The notes beneath the pieces were generated by a model, which saw nothing but the letters and a program-made list of their open reading frames with translations, had not been told where the DNA came from and did not search any database. 48,485 nt of DNA from the NCBI GenBank assembly GCA_042088665.1, contig JBELMB010000017.1, positions 1 to 48,485 of the forward strand. Direction: 5' to 3'. Position 1 is the stretch's first letter. Each line of letters begins with the position of its first letter. The DNA comes from JBELMB01 sp042088665 (GTDB lineage Bacteria > Pseudomonadota > Alphaproteobacteria > Rhodobacterales > Rhodobacteraceae). The position numbers and the translations under genes were made by a program. Positions 14,692 to 25,900 of this stretch are shown one piece after another.

Positions 14692-16514
14692 GGCCAGAGG
14701 CTCCAGAGACGCAGGCGCAGCGCCTCGACAAAGGGCTTGCCCCAGGTCAGCACCCAGAGATCGCGTCCGGTGACGATCTTGGCCACGCCCTCCATGCCAA
14801 GACCGAGGTCAGGCGGCACATCGCCGGTCAGTTCGGCCTCCGCACGAAAGGTGTTTGCCCCGTCCCGCGGCGCAGTCAGCGGGGTCAGATGCGTCACCGC
14901 AAAATCCAGCGGCCGTTCCGGCATGGCCGACAATCGCAGCGTGCCGGTCTGGCCAATGGCGATGCGGTCGATCCCCGCGTCAGGAATGTACAGCGTCAGG
15001 CTGCGCCGTTCCAGCGGGGCCAGCGCCAGCAACTCTTCGCCCCGGCCCAGCGGTGCGCCGACCTTGCCTTCGGTGGTGTCCAGCGTCACCGTCGCATTGA
15101 AGGGCGCGCGCATCTGCCCCGCCGCGATCTGTGCCCGCGTCAGCGCGATCTGGGCATCGATTTCGGCGATCTCGGCGCGCAGTACCGACAGTTGCGCGCG
15201 GTCATTGGCGGCCACGGCGGAATCCTGTTCGATGACCTTCTGACGGCGCGAGGCCTCCTGCCGCAAGAGGTCCAGTTGCAGGTCACGGTCATCCAGCCGC
15301 AAGAGCAGCGCACCCGTCGCCACCGCGTCACCCGCGCGCACCAGCCGCTCGGCAAGGAACCCGTCAAAGGGCGCCGAGACGATGACCCGCCCCTGCGATG
15401 TGATCTCGGCATCGGCGGTGACACGCGCCGGGGCCATCACGGTGCTGCCCGCGGCGATCACCCCGATCAGCACCAGCGCGGCCAGCTTCCAGCCCAGCGC
15501 CCGCGGCCCCAGAAGCCCGCGCAGGGCATGGGCGCTGCCCTCCACCGCGCGCATCACCCAGAACCGGTCATCGCGGCGCTTTGTCTCCAGCAGCAAGGCC
15601 AGCGCGTCACCCGCCACATCCAGCCGGGGCAGCGCCTGAACCGCTTGCTCCGGCGTCGCGAACTCCGCCACGACAACGCCCCAGGGCGTCTCAATCGAGC
15701 CGATGGGCAGAGCCACCACGGCGCCATGCCCGGTTTCGCGGGCCAGTTCCTCCAGCGCGCGCCGCGTCAGCGGGGCCGCGCCCTCTTCGGGGGGCCAGAT
15801 CAAGGCATCCCGCTGGTCCAGCACTTCTTCGGCACTGGCCGTCAGCAGATCCAGCGCATGGGTCCGCCCCTTGAAGTCAGCGGCATGAGAGATCGCCTCG
15901 ACCCGTGCGGACCGGCCCCGGCGGCGGGCTATCGCGACGCGCTCCGCGCCGATCTTGCCGGCCAGTTCCGTGGCGGCATTGCGCGCCGCGTCGCGGTAGC
16001 CCCGCGCCTGCAAGGCACGGACGAGCACCCGCAACGCCCGCAGCGCCCCGTCGTCCACCGGCGCAGCGCTGACCTGCGGCAAGGCCGTCATTTCTGACCG
16101 ACGCAGATGCGCCTCAACCCCGGCAGCGCCCCATTGCAGGCGGCGCAGGGCGTTGGCCGTGTCGGTCTCATCCGATACGCTGATCTCTGCCGCGGCGACG
16201 GCGACCACCTCGCCCATCCGGACCACCACGGCGATGGCCATGCGTGCCTCGCCCGCGCCGCGCACTGCGGGCTTGCCCCGGTCCGCAGCGGCGGTGACCG
16301 CTTCGCGCACCGGTTCCGTGGGTTGCCAGTCGGCGGGCGCACGTCCCTGCGGACGCAACACGCCATCCGCGTCGCGCATCAGCAATACGACAGCCGCGTC
16401 TTCGCCAAGCTCCCGCGCCTGTTGCGTGGTCCAGCCGAGGGCAAAGACAGCCGCCTCGGTGGCGGCCGGAACCGCCCCGGGATCAGACGTCGAGTTTGCC
16501 GAAATGCTCTTCAT
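14688..16514 (-). CDS. HlyD-family membrane-fusion protein with N-terminal GAF-like cytoplasmic region
   Basis: A 608-residue inner-membrane protein. About residues 1-335 are cytoplasmic. The stretch ~160-310 looks like a GAF domain (ARNAATELAGKIGAERVAIARRR, GAVVALPIGSIETPWGVVVAEF). One transmembrane helix follows (~341-360), then a periplasmic HlyD module: half-lipoyl with SAPFDGFLAERLVRAGDAV, a coiled hairpin ~405-465, a second half-lipoyl with MRAPFNATV and EGKVGAPLGRGEELLAL, and a beta-barrel to the end. The start used is ATG 16514, with AGGA upstream; the frame is also open from TTG 16535. Either start lies inside the DUF3467 gene, so the genes overlap by 32 or 53 nt. The stop overlaps the M50 gene by 4 nt. 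A cytoplasmic GAF-like part is unusual for an MFP and may sense a ligand or bind the SecA-like motor. Confidence 0.87.
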   Translation of the reverse strand: MKSISANSTSDPGAVPAATEAAVFALGWTTQQARELGEDAAVVLLMRDADGVLRPQGRAPADWQPTEPVREAVTAAADRGKPAVRGAGEARMAIAVVVRMGEVVAVAAAEISVSDETDTANALRRLQWGAAGVEAHLRRSEMTALPQVSAAPVDDGALRALRVLVRALQARGYRDAARNAATELAGKIGAERVAIARRRGRSARVEAISHAADFKGRTHALDLLTASAEEVLDQRDALIWPPEEGAAPLTRRALEELARETGHGAVVALPIGSIETPWGVVVAEFATPEQAVQALPRLDVAGDALALLLETKRRDDRFWVMRAVEGSAHALRGLLGPRALGWKLAALVLIGVIAAGSTVMAPARVTADAEITSQGRVIVSAPFDGFLAERLVRAGDAVATGALLLRLDDRDLQLDLLRQEASRRQKVIEQDSAVAANDRAQLSVLRAEIAEIDAQIALTRAQIAAGQMRAPFNATVTLDTTEGKVGAPLGRGEELLALAPLERRSLTLYIPDAGIDRIAIGQTGTLRLSAMPERPLDFAVTHLTPLTAPRDGANTFRAEAELTGDVPPDLGLGMEGVAKIVTGRDLWVLTWGKPFVEALRLRLWSLWP

Positions 16515-16848
16515 ATTCCTGCACGCGGCGCTCAAGGAGCAGCATCAGACGCTTGGCCGCGTAGGGGGACACAACGATCCGTTCACTGAGGTTGACCACC
16601 ACCTCCTCTGTCGAGGTCGCGTTCCACGTCTGGTTCGTGCCAAAGAGCAGCGTCATCTCTTCGCGCGTGGCCAACACATTGACCACATTGGCAAAAGAGG
16701 AGGACATGTTGCTGTCATCCCATTTCACACGCGGCTGAAGACCAGGCTGAACGCGGGTCTGTTGCGCGGCATCCTGCGCCCCACCTTGTTGCGGCGCGGC
16801 CCCTGTTCCCGGGGTGCCGGCATCGGGCGAAACTGTTTCGTCAGTCAT
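16483..16848 (-). CDS. DUF3467-family small cytosolic protein
   Basis: A 121-residue protein. The first ~42 residues are low-complexity (Gly, Ala, Gln, Pro). The rest matches the DUF3467 pattern: SSSFANVVNVLATREEMTLLFG, a central NLSERIVVSPYAAKRLMLLLERR, and the ending VQEYEEHFGKLDV. The function of the family is unknown to me; it has no signal peptide and should be cytosolic. It lies 57 nt after the giant gene with no terminator between, and its end overlaps the GAF/HlyD gene. This position between substrate and translocon genes suggests a chaperone or targeting partner for the giant protein, which is inference. Confidence 0.82.
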   Translation of the reverse strand: MTDETVSPDAGTPGTGAAPQQGGAQDAAQQTRVQPGLQPRVKWDDSNMSSSFANVVNVLATREEMTLLFGTNQTWNATSTEEVVVNLSERIVVSPYAAKRLMLLLERRVQEYEEHFGKLDV

Positions 16849-16905
16849 CTCTTTTTTCCAATAAAGTCAGCGGGTTCAAACCAGCCTGTTGAATGTTCGT
16901 CTGGC

Positions 16906-19900
16906 TCAGGTCCACTCGATTTCCGGTCCACTCTGCAATGCCAGCGGGGCCTCCGCAAGCGGCGATTCACCCCCGTCGTCGACCAACACGATCGTCTCGG
17001 ACGCCCGGAAGCCACCCCCGGCAAAACGCGCTCCGTCAAGGCCGAAGACCTCCAGCGAGACGGCGTCCCAAGGCGCCGACAGCACCGGGTCCAGCGCATA
17101 CCGCAGGGTGGCCGTGTCGCGACCGACCGGGATGATCGCCTCGCCATACCCGCGGTGCACCCCGTCCGCCACAAAGGTGTAGGCGAGGCTCACCGGTTGC
17201 GACGCAGGCCCGTCCAGAGCCACGGTAAAGACCGCTTCCTGCGCGTTGGTCTGTGCACCGGTTTCCAACCGACCACCGGTGATGGCAAGGGCCCGGATGA
17301 CGCCTTCTTCCGCCTCGCTGTCTTCGGCACCTCCGATGGAGACCACGCGCGAGACTGCCGCGCTGATCGCGCCTTCGGCATCGGTGGCGGTCAGCATCAC
17401 GGTGAATTCCTGCGCAGACCCGTAGCCATGGCTGGCCTGGCTCAAGCCACCTGCAAGGACCTCAACAGCGCTGCCATCCCCCCAGTCGACGGACCAGCTG
17501 TTGATCGCATCGCCGCCCGGATCCGTCGCAGCAAGATCCAGCGTCAACGGCGCGCCCAACTCGCCTTCGGTGTCGCCGCTCAGTTCTGCCACTGGCAGCA
17601 GATTGGCCACGTCGATGGCAAAGCCGCGGTTGACAGTCGCCCCCAACGCATCGGTCACCTGAACCACCGCCGTCACCCGGCCGGTCACATCGCCCGGCAC
17701 GGCCCATGTGAACTGGCCCTCGGGGGACACGCTTGGCGTGGATGCCGCCCCGCCGGAAATCCGCACAAAGTCGAAGGTCAGCGCATCGTTGTCGGCGTCG
17801 GTGACGAGAGGCGCAAGATCAAGGACCATCTCGCTGCCCTCGTCCACCGATTGCGCGGGGATCCCTGACCAGACCGGGGCGGCATTGTCCACATCGACAA
17901 ACAGCAACCGGTGGCTGATCGCCCCCACATCATCGGTGGCCGACACGCGCACGGTGTATTGACCCGCAGGCGTGCCGCCCGGCACGTCGATGCTCAGCGC
18001 ACCGCTCACGGCGTCGATGGCGACACCCGGCAGAGCGCTGGGCTCTATCGCGTAGCTCAGGGCACCGCCGTCGGGATCTGTCGCATAGTCCGACAGCGCC
18101 ACCGTGGTCGATGCACCCGCCGCCAGCGCCTGACGCGGGATGCCTGACCAGACGGGCGCCGAATTGTCCACGTCGACAAAGAGCTGCCGATAGCTGACAG
18201 ACCCCAGCGCATCCGTGGCCGAAAGACGGACATTGTATTGCCCCGCCGCAGTATCCGCAGCCACATCAAGGCTCAGCACCCCGGTGTTTGCATCAACCGT
18301 GACGCCGGGCAATGCGCTGGCCGCAACTGCAAAACGCAGCACATCGTTTTCCGGATCGCGCACATACTCTGTCAGATCCAGCGTCGAGGTCGCGCCAGAG
18401 GCAACCTCGTGACGCGGCAGACCCGACCAGACCGGGCCAGAGTTGTCGAGATCGACGAACATCAGCCGGTAGCCGGTTGCACCCAGCGCGTCGGTGGCCG
18501 ACAGACGCACCGTGTATTGCCCCGGGCCGGTGCCTTCCGGCACGTCAAAGCTCAGGACCCCAGTGACGGCGTTCATCGTGACACCGGGCAGCGTCGTCTC
18601 GGCGACGGCAAAGCTCAGCGGTGCGCCATCCGGGTCGGTGGCAAAGCCCGACAGATCGACAGAGGAGGTCTCGCCCGACGCCACAGAGGGGCGCGGCAGG
18701 CCAGACCAGACCGGCCCGCTGTTGTCCACGTCGACAAACAGCAACCGGTGGCTGATCGCGCCCAGCGCATCGGTGGCCAACAGACGCACCGTGTACTGAC
18801 CCGGCCCCGTGCCTTCCGGCACGTCAAAGCTCAGCAGGCCGGTGGAGTCATCGACCGTGACGCCCGGCAGGTCCGTGGCCGCCACGCCATAGGTCAGCGG
18901 ATCGCCGTCGGGGTCGCTGACATAAGCCGTCAGATCCAGCGAAGCCGGTGTCCCCGCCGCGATCGGCTGGCGCGGCAGACCGGACCAGACCGGCCCGGAG
19001 TTGTCGAGATCCACAAACAGCAACCGGTATCCGGTGGCGCCCAGCGCATCGGTGGCAGAGACGCGCACCGTATACTGTCCCGCCGCGGTGCCGCCCGGCA
19101 CGTCAAAGCTCAGCACACCGGTGGCGGCGTTCATCTCGACGCCCGGCAGGGCCGTTTGCGCAACCCCGAAGGTCAGCGGACCACCGTCGACATCCGTCAC
19201 AAAGCCGGACAGATCAACCGTGGTCAAGGTACCTGTACTGACGGAGGGACGCGGCAGGCCGCTCCAGACCGGGGCAGAGTTGTCGACATCGGCAAACAGC
19301 AGCCGGTAACTCGTGGCACCCACAACATCGGTGACTGCAACACGGATCCTGTACTCGCCCGCCGCCTGCGCATTGGGGACGTCAAAGCTCAGCACACCGG
19401 TGTCGGGGTGCAGAGTCGTGCCGGGCAGGTTCGTCTCTGCCACGGCATAGCTCAGGGGATCGCCGTCCGGATCGGTCAGGTAGGCCGACAGATCCAGCGA
19501 GGCGCTCTCCCCGGCCGAAAGCGCCTGACGCGGCACGCCGGACCAGACCGGCGCGGCATTCGACGGGGTGACCGACAGCGGTTTGGTCGTGGGGGCGCCC
19601 GTGGCACCATCTGCGTCGACGGCGCGGACGGAAATCTGCATCGGACCAGCGGCGCGATAGATCCTTGTCGCCTGCGTCTCGGTGCCTGCAACGCTTTGCA
19701 CGGCAGAGCCGTCACCCCAGTTGATCAGGTAGGTGTCAATCGCATCCCCCCCCGGATCGGTCGCCGCCAGATCCAGCACATAGGGCACGGCCCGCGCGAC
19801 GCTGTCCGCGCCCGCCAACTGCACCGCTGGCGCGGCATTGATCCACGACAGGGTAAAGACCGCCTCGCCGAACAGCGACGCCGGACCATCGTCGGTCGCA

Positions 19901-22900
19901 CGCACCCGCACTTCGGCACTGCCAGAGGTGCCCGGCGCGGTATAGGTGAACTGCCCTTCGGGCGTGATCGCGGCACCGGCGGGGCCTGCCTCCAGCGAGA
20001 AGGTCAGGTTATGGCCCTGCGCATCCGTGGTCAGGCTTGCGACGTCCAGCGACAGCGTGTCGCCCTCGGTTACGGTCTGGTTGCCAAGACCTGCGATGAC
20101 CGGGGCCGTGTTGGACTGCGTCACGTTCACCGTCACAGTGCCTGCGGCCGAGGTGAGCACATTGCCCGGCGTGCCTGCCGGATCGCCCGTGTCGGTCACG
20201 GTAAAGGCAAAGCTGGTGCTGCCTTCGAAGTCTTCGGGCGCGGTGTATTCATAAACCAGCGCAGAGACCTGCGTCAGGCTGCCGACCAGCGGCTGTTGCG
20301 TGATGCTCGCCACCAGATCGCCCGAGGCGGTTTCCACGTCGGTTCCGCCCAGCACGATTGTGGCGGGGATACCGCTGGACACATCGACCGTCTGCGCCGT
20401 TGCCTGCGGCGAGTCGTTGTCCGGCACCACGTTGATGGTGATCTCTGCCGTGCCGCGGCCAAGATTGCCGTCATCCACCGCAAAGGCAAAGCTGTCTGCG
20501 CGGGTGGAATTGGTGTTCGGACGATAGGTCACGGTCCCGGCCACGCTGTCGAGGTTCTCAAGCGTGCCATACACCGGCGCGCGCGTGATCTCGTAGCGCA
20601 GGTCGTCACCGTCATCATCAACGCCCTGCAGGGAGATCAGGACCGTCCCGTCCTCGTTCACCTGCTCCGTCGCACCGGTCGCCACAGGCGCGGTGTTTGC
20701 GCTGCGGTCCACGGTGAAGATCCGGACGTAGTCGTCCCCCGCGGTGCCATCTGCATTACCATCCAGCGGGTTGCCCGCAGTGTCATAGATCGCCAGCGTG
20801 CCCGACAGCGTCAGACGCCAGTCGCCATCCGTCAGCGGCTCGGCAAAGCTGAGCGTCAGGTCGGTCTCGGGGAAGGAATACGATGGCGTCAGCGCGATGA
20901 TCTCGTCGTCGACCGTGTCAAAGACACCATCCACCCCGGCGCCGCGCAACTCGTAGTTGGCCGGGCTGCGGGCAGAGACAAGTTCCAGCGCTTCGCTGGT
21001 CTGCACGGTGATCCCGGTAAAGGCGCTGGCCGTGCTGTCGCCCTCGGCCGGCAATTGCGGGATCGCTGTCACCACGGGCGGTGTCACGTCGCCGGAATCC
21101 CCCTGAAACTCAAAGGCGCCAATGTCGTAGTAGATCAGCCCCGGCTGCGGCGTGAAGGTCCGAACATCCCCGGCCTGCGGCAAGCTTCCGTTCAGGTCGG
21201 AATAGACAAAGGAGTCGCCATTGCCTGCGGAAATGCCGATGCGGGCCCGGGTGTCGTCATTGCCCGAACCGTAATCAAAGGCGATTTGGCCGTTGTCGAA
21301 CAGCGTCACGCCAAAGGCAAGACGGTTGGTCGTGGGCAGGTTCCGCGTGGAGCCATCCCAGCGGAAACGCACCCAACTGCCATCTTCGGCCTCCGAGCGG
21401 TAGACCCCACCGTCAAACGGCACCTGCATATCGGTCCAGAACGGCGCGATGGTCGGGCTGGCGAGGAAATTCTCTTCGGAGTTCGTGTAGAGAACCACCT
21501 CATCACCAAGGCGCAGGAACCCGTCAGAGGTAACGACCACCTCGTCATAGTCGGTCCCGTAGAAGCTGAAAGTAAAGGGCAGCGTCTCCGTTCTAAGCGA
21601 GTTGTTGGTGTTGTTGAACTCGAGCGTACCATCGGTTGCAAACACCCCGGTAGAGGCCGCCTCGACAAAAAGGTCATAGCCCGTTCCGGTGTTGGGCGTG
21701 GTCGGGTCGTCAGACCGCGCCCGGTCAAAGAAGTCGCTCAGAAGCGCGCCATAGGCCGTGCCCGCATCAATCGCGGGAGAGTTGGCCAGCAGGTTGAAGT
21801 TGTCGTCACTGCCGCCGCCGATATCGGTGTCGGGTCCACCCGCCACGTTGTCCGCGCCGTCCCGGTCAAGGAACATGGGATCGCCGCTTGCGCTGGACGC
21901 ACCTTCGCCGGAAAGCGCTTGCCACGCCACGAGATCCGCGCTGTCGGTGCCCGCCAGATTGCCGATCACCACCCCGGGAAGACCCTGGAAAAACAGATTG
22001 AAATCAGAGTCGAAGGTGCCACCGGAACCGGCCAGCTCGATGATGGCACCCTGACGCGATTCAAGAATGTTGTTGCGCATGGTGACGTTGTTGGTGGTCC
22101 GCGTGATATCGACCGCCGCGCCGCTGCTCTGGATGATCGTGTTGCCGAACAGCGTGGCAGCACCACCGCTGTTCATGATCAGAGCGGTGTTGGTGTTGCC
22201 GTAGATCAGGTTCTGGCGGATGTCGTTGACAACGTACTGACCGCTGCTTGTGTCGATGCCCACCCCGTTGCTGTAGATCTGGTTGCGCAAGACAACATGG
22301 CTGCCGCCTGATGTGTTCGCCCCCTTGATGCCTGTCCCGTTGTCGAACACGCGGTTGCCTTCGGTGTGGCTGTTGCTGGTTGTCTCGATCCCGAAGGTGC
22401 CGCCATAGACCGTGTTGCCCAATGCCGTTGCGTTGATCAGGTAGATATTGGACTGGCTGTTGTCGAAGACCGCGCTGTTCTCGATGCGGGCGCCGTTATG
22501 CGCATGGATGCCATCCGCAGCGTTGTCGCGAATGATGGCGTTGCGCACGACCAGATCGCCATCGACGACAACCGCCGTATTCGACGCCTGGCGGCTGCCA
22601 TAGACCTCCAGCCCGTCAACAACGGACCCATCGCCGCGCAGGTAAAGCGCATACGGGTTGTCAAAGAATTCGCCGCCCTCGATGGTCGTCGTGACACGAT
22701 CGATGTCGACCGCGTAATAGTTGCCGGACGTGCTCGTGTTATGCGCCACCACGTCGACCAGACGCAGGTTGGAGTTGCCGGAAAACACCTCGATGCCTTG
22801 ACGCTGGACGTCGGAAATTTCCAGCCGTTCCAGCGTGACGCCATCGCTGGCGGAGTTCGTGGTGATCTTGATCCCGCGTGACCCGCCGGTGATCGCCATA

Positions 22901-25900
22901 TCCGACAGAGTGACGAAGTCGGCCCCGTAGAAGTCAAAGACTTCGTATCCCGAGGCCACGCTGTCGCGCCGCAAGGTGGTCAGATCCGCGCCCGCACCAG
23001 AGATGGTGACACGCGCATCGGCTGTGCCGCTGTCCTCCGGCATCATGAAGATATCCGTACCCACGAGATAGTCGCCCGCGTCCACCCAGACCCGGTCGCC
23101 CGGCTCGAGGTCATAGGCCCGCAAAAGCGCCCCGAGGTCCGCCATGGGGGCATCCGCGGTCTTGCCGGAATTGCCGTTGTCGCCCACCGCGGTGGTGAAC
23201 ACATCGCCCGTCAGCGCATCGTCGTTGACGTAGAAATCCCGTCCGCCGTTTGCCACGATAAAGCCCGCGTCGGAGGTGTCCGTCACGCCGCCACCGCTTT
23301 GGGTGACACGCACGAGACCCTCTGCGCCGGTTGTTTCAGGTCCGGCCACCCAGTTGGTGGTCCCCACACCCGCCCGGTCGAGGCCAACGGCCCCCGCCAC
23401 CGGAACCCATGTGGTTCCATTGTCGGTCGAGACCTCCACATCGAAGGTCGGAACCGCCGGGGCCAGCAGGTTTTCGCGGAAAAGCTCCAGTCCAACGAGA
23501 CGCGCCGCACCGGCGTTTGCGGTGTTCTGGATCTCGATCACCATCTCGCCATCGACTGGCGACAGGCCCTCGATGTCAAAGCTGACACCGCGATAAAGCT
23601 GACCGGCCTCTCCGCGCATCGACAGGCCGCTGGCCACTTCGACGCCATTCAACCAGACCGTCAGTCCGTCAAGGCTGTTCGACGCGGGAAGCCCGTGCAG
23701 GCGCAGCGTGTAACTGCCCGCCTCGGCCACCGGAAGCGTGTAGCGCAGCGGCGCGGACCCGGTCCCCGGAATGCCCACGTGGGTGGCATAAAGATCTGCA
23801 GGAATGACCGTTTCGTCGATGTTGACCACGGCCGAGACCGTGAAAGAGTTGTTTGTCCCGCCGGTGCGGTACGTCGCACTGCTGGCCCAGCCGACGCCGT
23901 CGTCGCCAGTGGCGTTGATGCCCCGGGCGCTCATCGATAGCACCAGTTCGTCCTGCATCAGGCCCGCCGCATGGAAGGTGATCGGATAGCTTTCCCCGGC
24001 CTCCAGCTTTTCGCCGCCGTTCATCTGCAGAACCTGAACCAGCGCACCGGTCGACATGGCCGCCTCTGATGTGTTGCCATAGGCGCCGATGTTGACGCGC
24101 CCGCCATTGGGGCCCGGCTCTGACAGGAACATCGAAAGCGGATCGCCCGCATCAATCCCTGCCGCACCGGCCGTCAGGTGGAAGTCGCTGTTGGCGACAT
24201 CCACGAAACCGGCGGATGCGGACAGGCTGTTGCCTTCGACCCCGGTGGCATAGTGGAAATCCGCCCGGGTGGCGTAGTTCTGCGTCCCCCAGTCGGCCAG
24301 GATGGCCGTGCCGCTCAGATCGTACAGGTTGTAGTCAGAATCGAGCCCGACTTGCGAGTCATCGCTGATCAACAGCGCGGCACCCGCGCTCATCTGGATC
24401 AGGTTGTTGCGCAGCAAAGCTCTGTCCGCAGAGTTCTGCAGGTCGATTGCGCTGATGCCATTGGCACCCATCACGATGGTGTTGTTCTCGATCCGGTGCC
24501 CGCTGCCACCGCTGATCGAAATCGCCGATTCCATCGCATCGCCAAAGATCCGGTTGCCAATGACCGAGCTACTAGGGCTGGAGGAGGCATCAATATCGAC
24601 GCCGTAGCGCGATCCGCTGATTTCATTGCGGGCGATGAAGCCGACGAAAGAAGACCCGCCGTCAATTCCGAGCAGGCTGTTGTCGCGGATGATGTTGTCG
24701 GTCACCCGGCCGGAACTGTCGACCGCGACGCCGATCCGGTTACGCTCGATCACGCTGTTGGTGGCAGTCGCGCCGTTGAAGACGTAGACACCGCCCCCGG
24801 GATTGTCACGGACCGTCAACCCATCTGCGGTCGTGTTGCTCAGCCCCACGGAATAGGTGTTGGTGGAGGTGTTGTTGTTCTCGACCAGGATGTTGCTCAC
24901 CGTGCCGGTGCCCATGTCCACCGACGTCTGGCGGTTGCCCGCGAACCGGGTGCCGGTCAGGACACTGCCGGAGGCGGTGCTGTGCATCCGGATGCCAAAG
25001 GTGGCATCCGTGACTTCGCCATCGGTCACCGTGGTATTGGCGCCGCGCAGATCCATCGCATAGCCGCCAGAACCGGCCGCGCCTTGCGTGACCACGTCGA
25101 GGATCGTCAGATTGCCGCTGTCACTGGTGCTATCGATGCCATCCTGAGATGTGTTCGTGATGCGCAGGTTGTCCAGCGTGACAAATTCGGAATCGCCGGC
25201 GATCAGAATGCCTTCGCGCGCATTGGTCAGCGTCAAATCGCGCAGCGTGACGTGGTCGGCGTTGACCAGGTGGAACACCTGCGCGCCGTTCACCTGGGAC
25301 CCACGGTCGAACACCGCTTCGCCCCCTGCCGTCGGCCCCGCAAAGACGACATCCGCCAGCGCGTCACCGGCGTCATTCTTGGTGATCACGATGTCCCGCG
25401 TCAGGTTGTAGGTGCCGTCGTCGATGTGAACCACGTCGCCCGGCGCCAGATCATAGGCGTCCAACAGGTTGGCCAGCGAGGCCATCGGGCTGTCCAGCGA
25501 TTTGCCGGTATTGGCATCGTCGCCCGGCGCCGTCGTGATGTCGAAGCCCGAGACCACGCTGTCGTTGATGTAGAAATGGTTGCCGTTGTTGCCGATCAGG
25601 ATCGGCGCACTGGTATCGCCCACCACGGCACCCGACGTCGCGCGCAGCTGCGTGCTGGTATCGGCAAAAATCCCGTCCGGGATCCAGTCCAGACGGACCT
25701 GCCCATAGGCATTGACCGGCACATCCGTGGCGATCTCTGTCCAGGTCGCCCCACCATTCGAGGTCGCCTCGATCGCAACCCGCGCGTCTGCGACACCCGC
25801 CGGCACATTACGCCAGAGTTCAAGGGCGGACACATAGGAAGAGGTCCCCCCGGTGCGCTGCAAGACAAGGTCAAGTCCCTCGCCACCGGCAACGGTGACC

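Noticed and set aside
9783..16514. A classical type I secretion system for the RTX protein.
   Set aside because: HlyD-like proteins are present, but there is no ABC exporter ATPase/permease or TolC-like gene in this gene set; the only ATPase is SecA-like.
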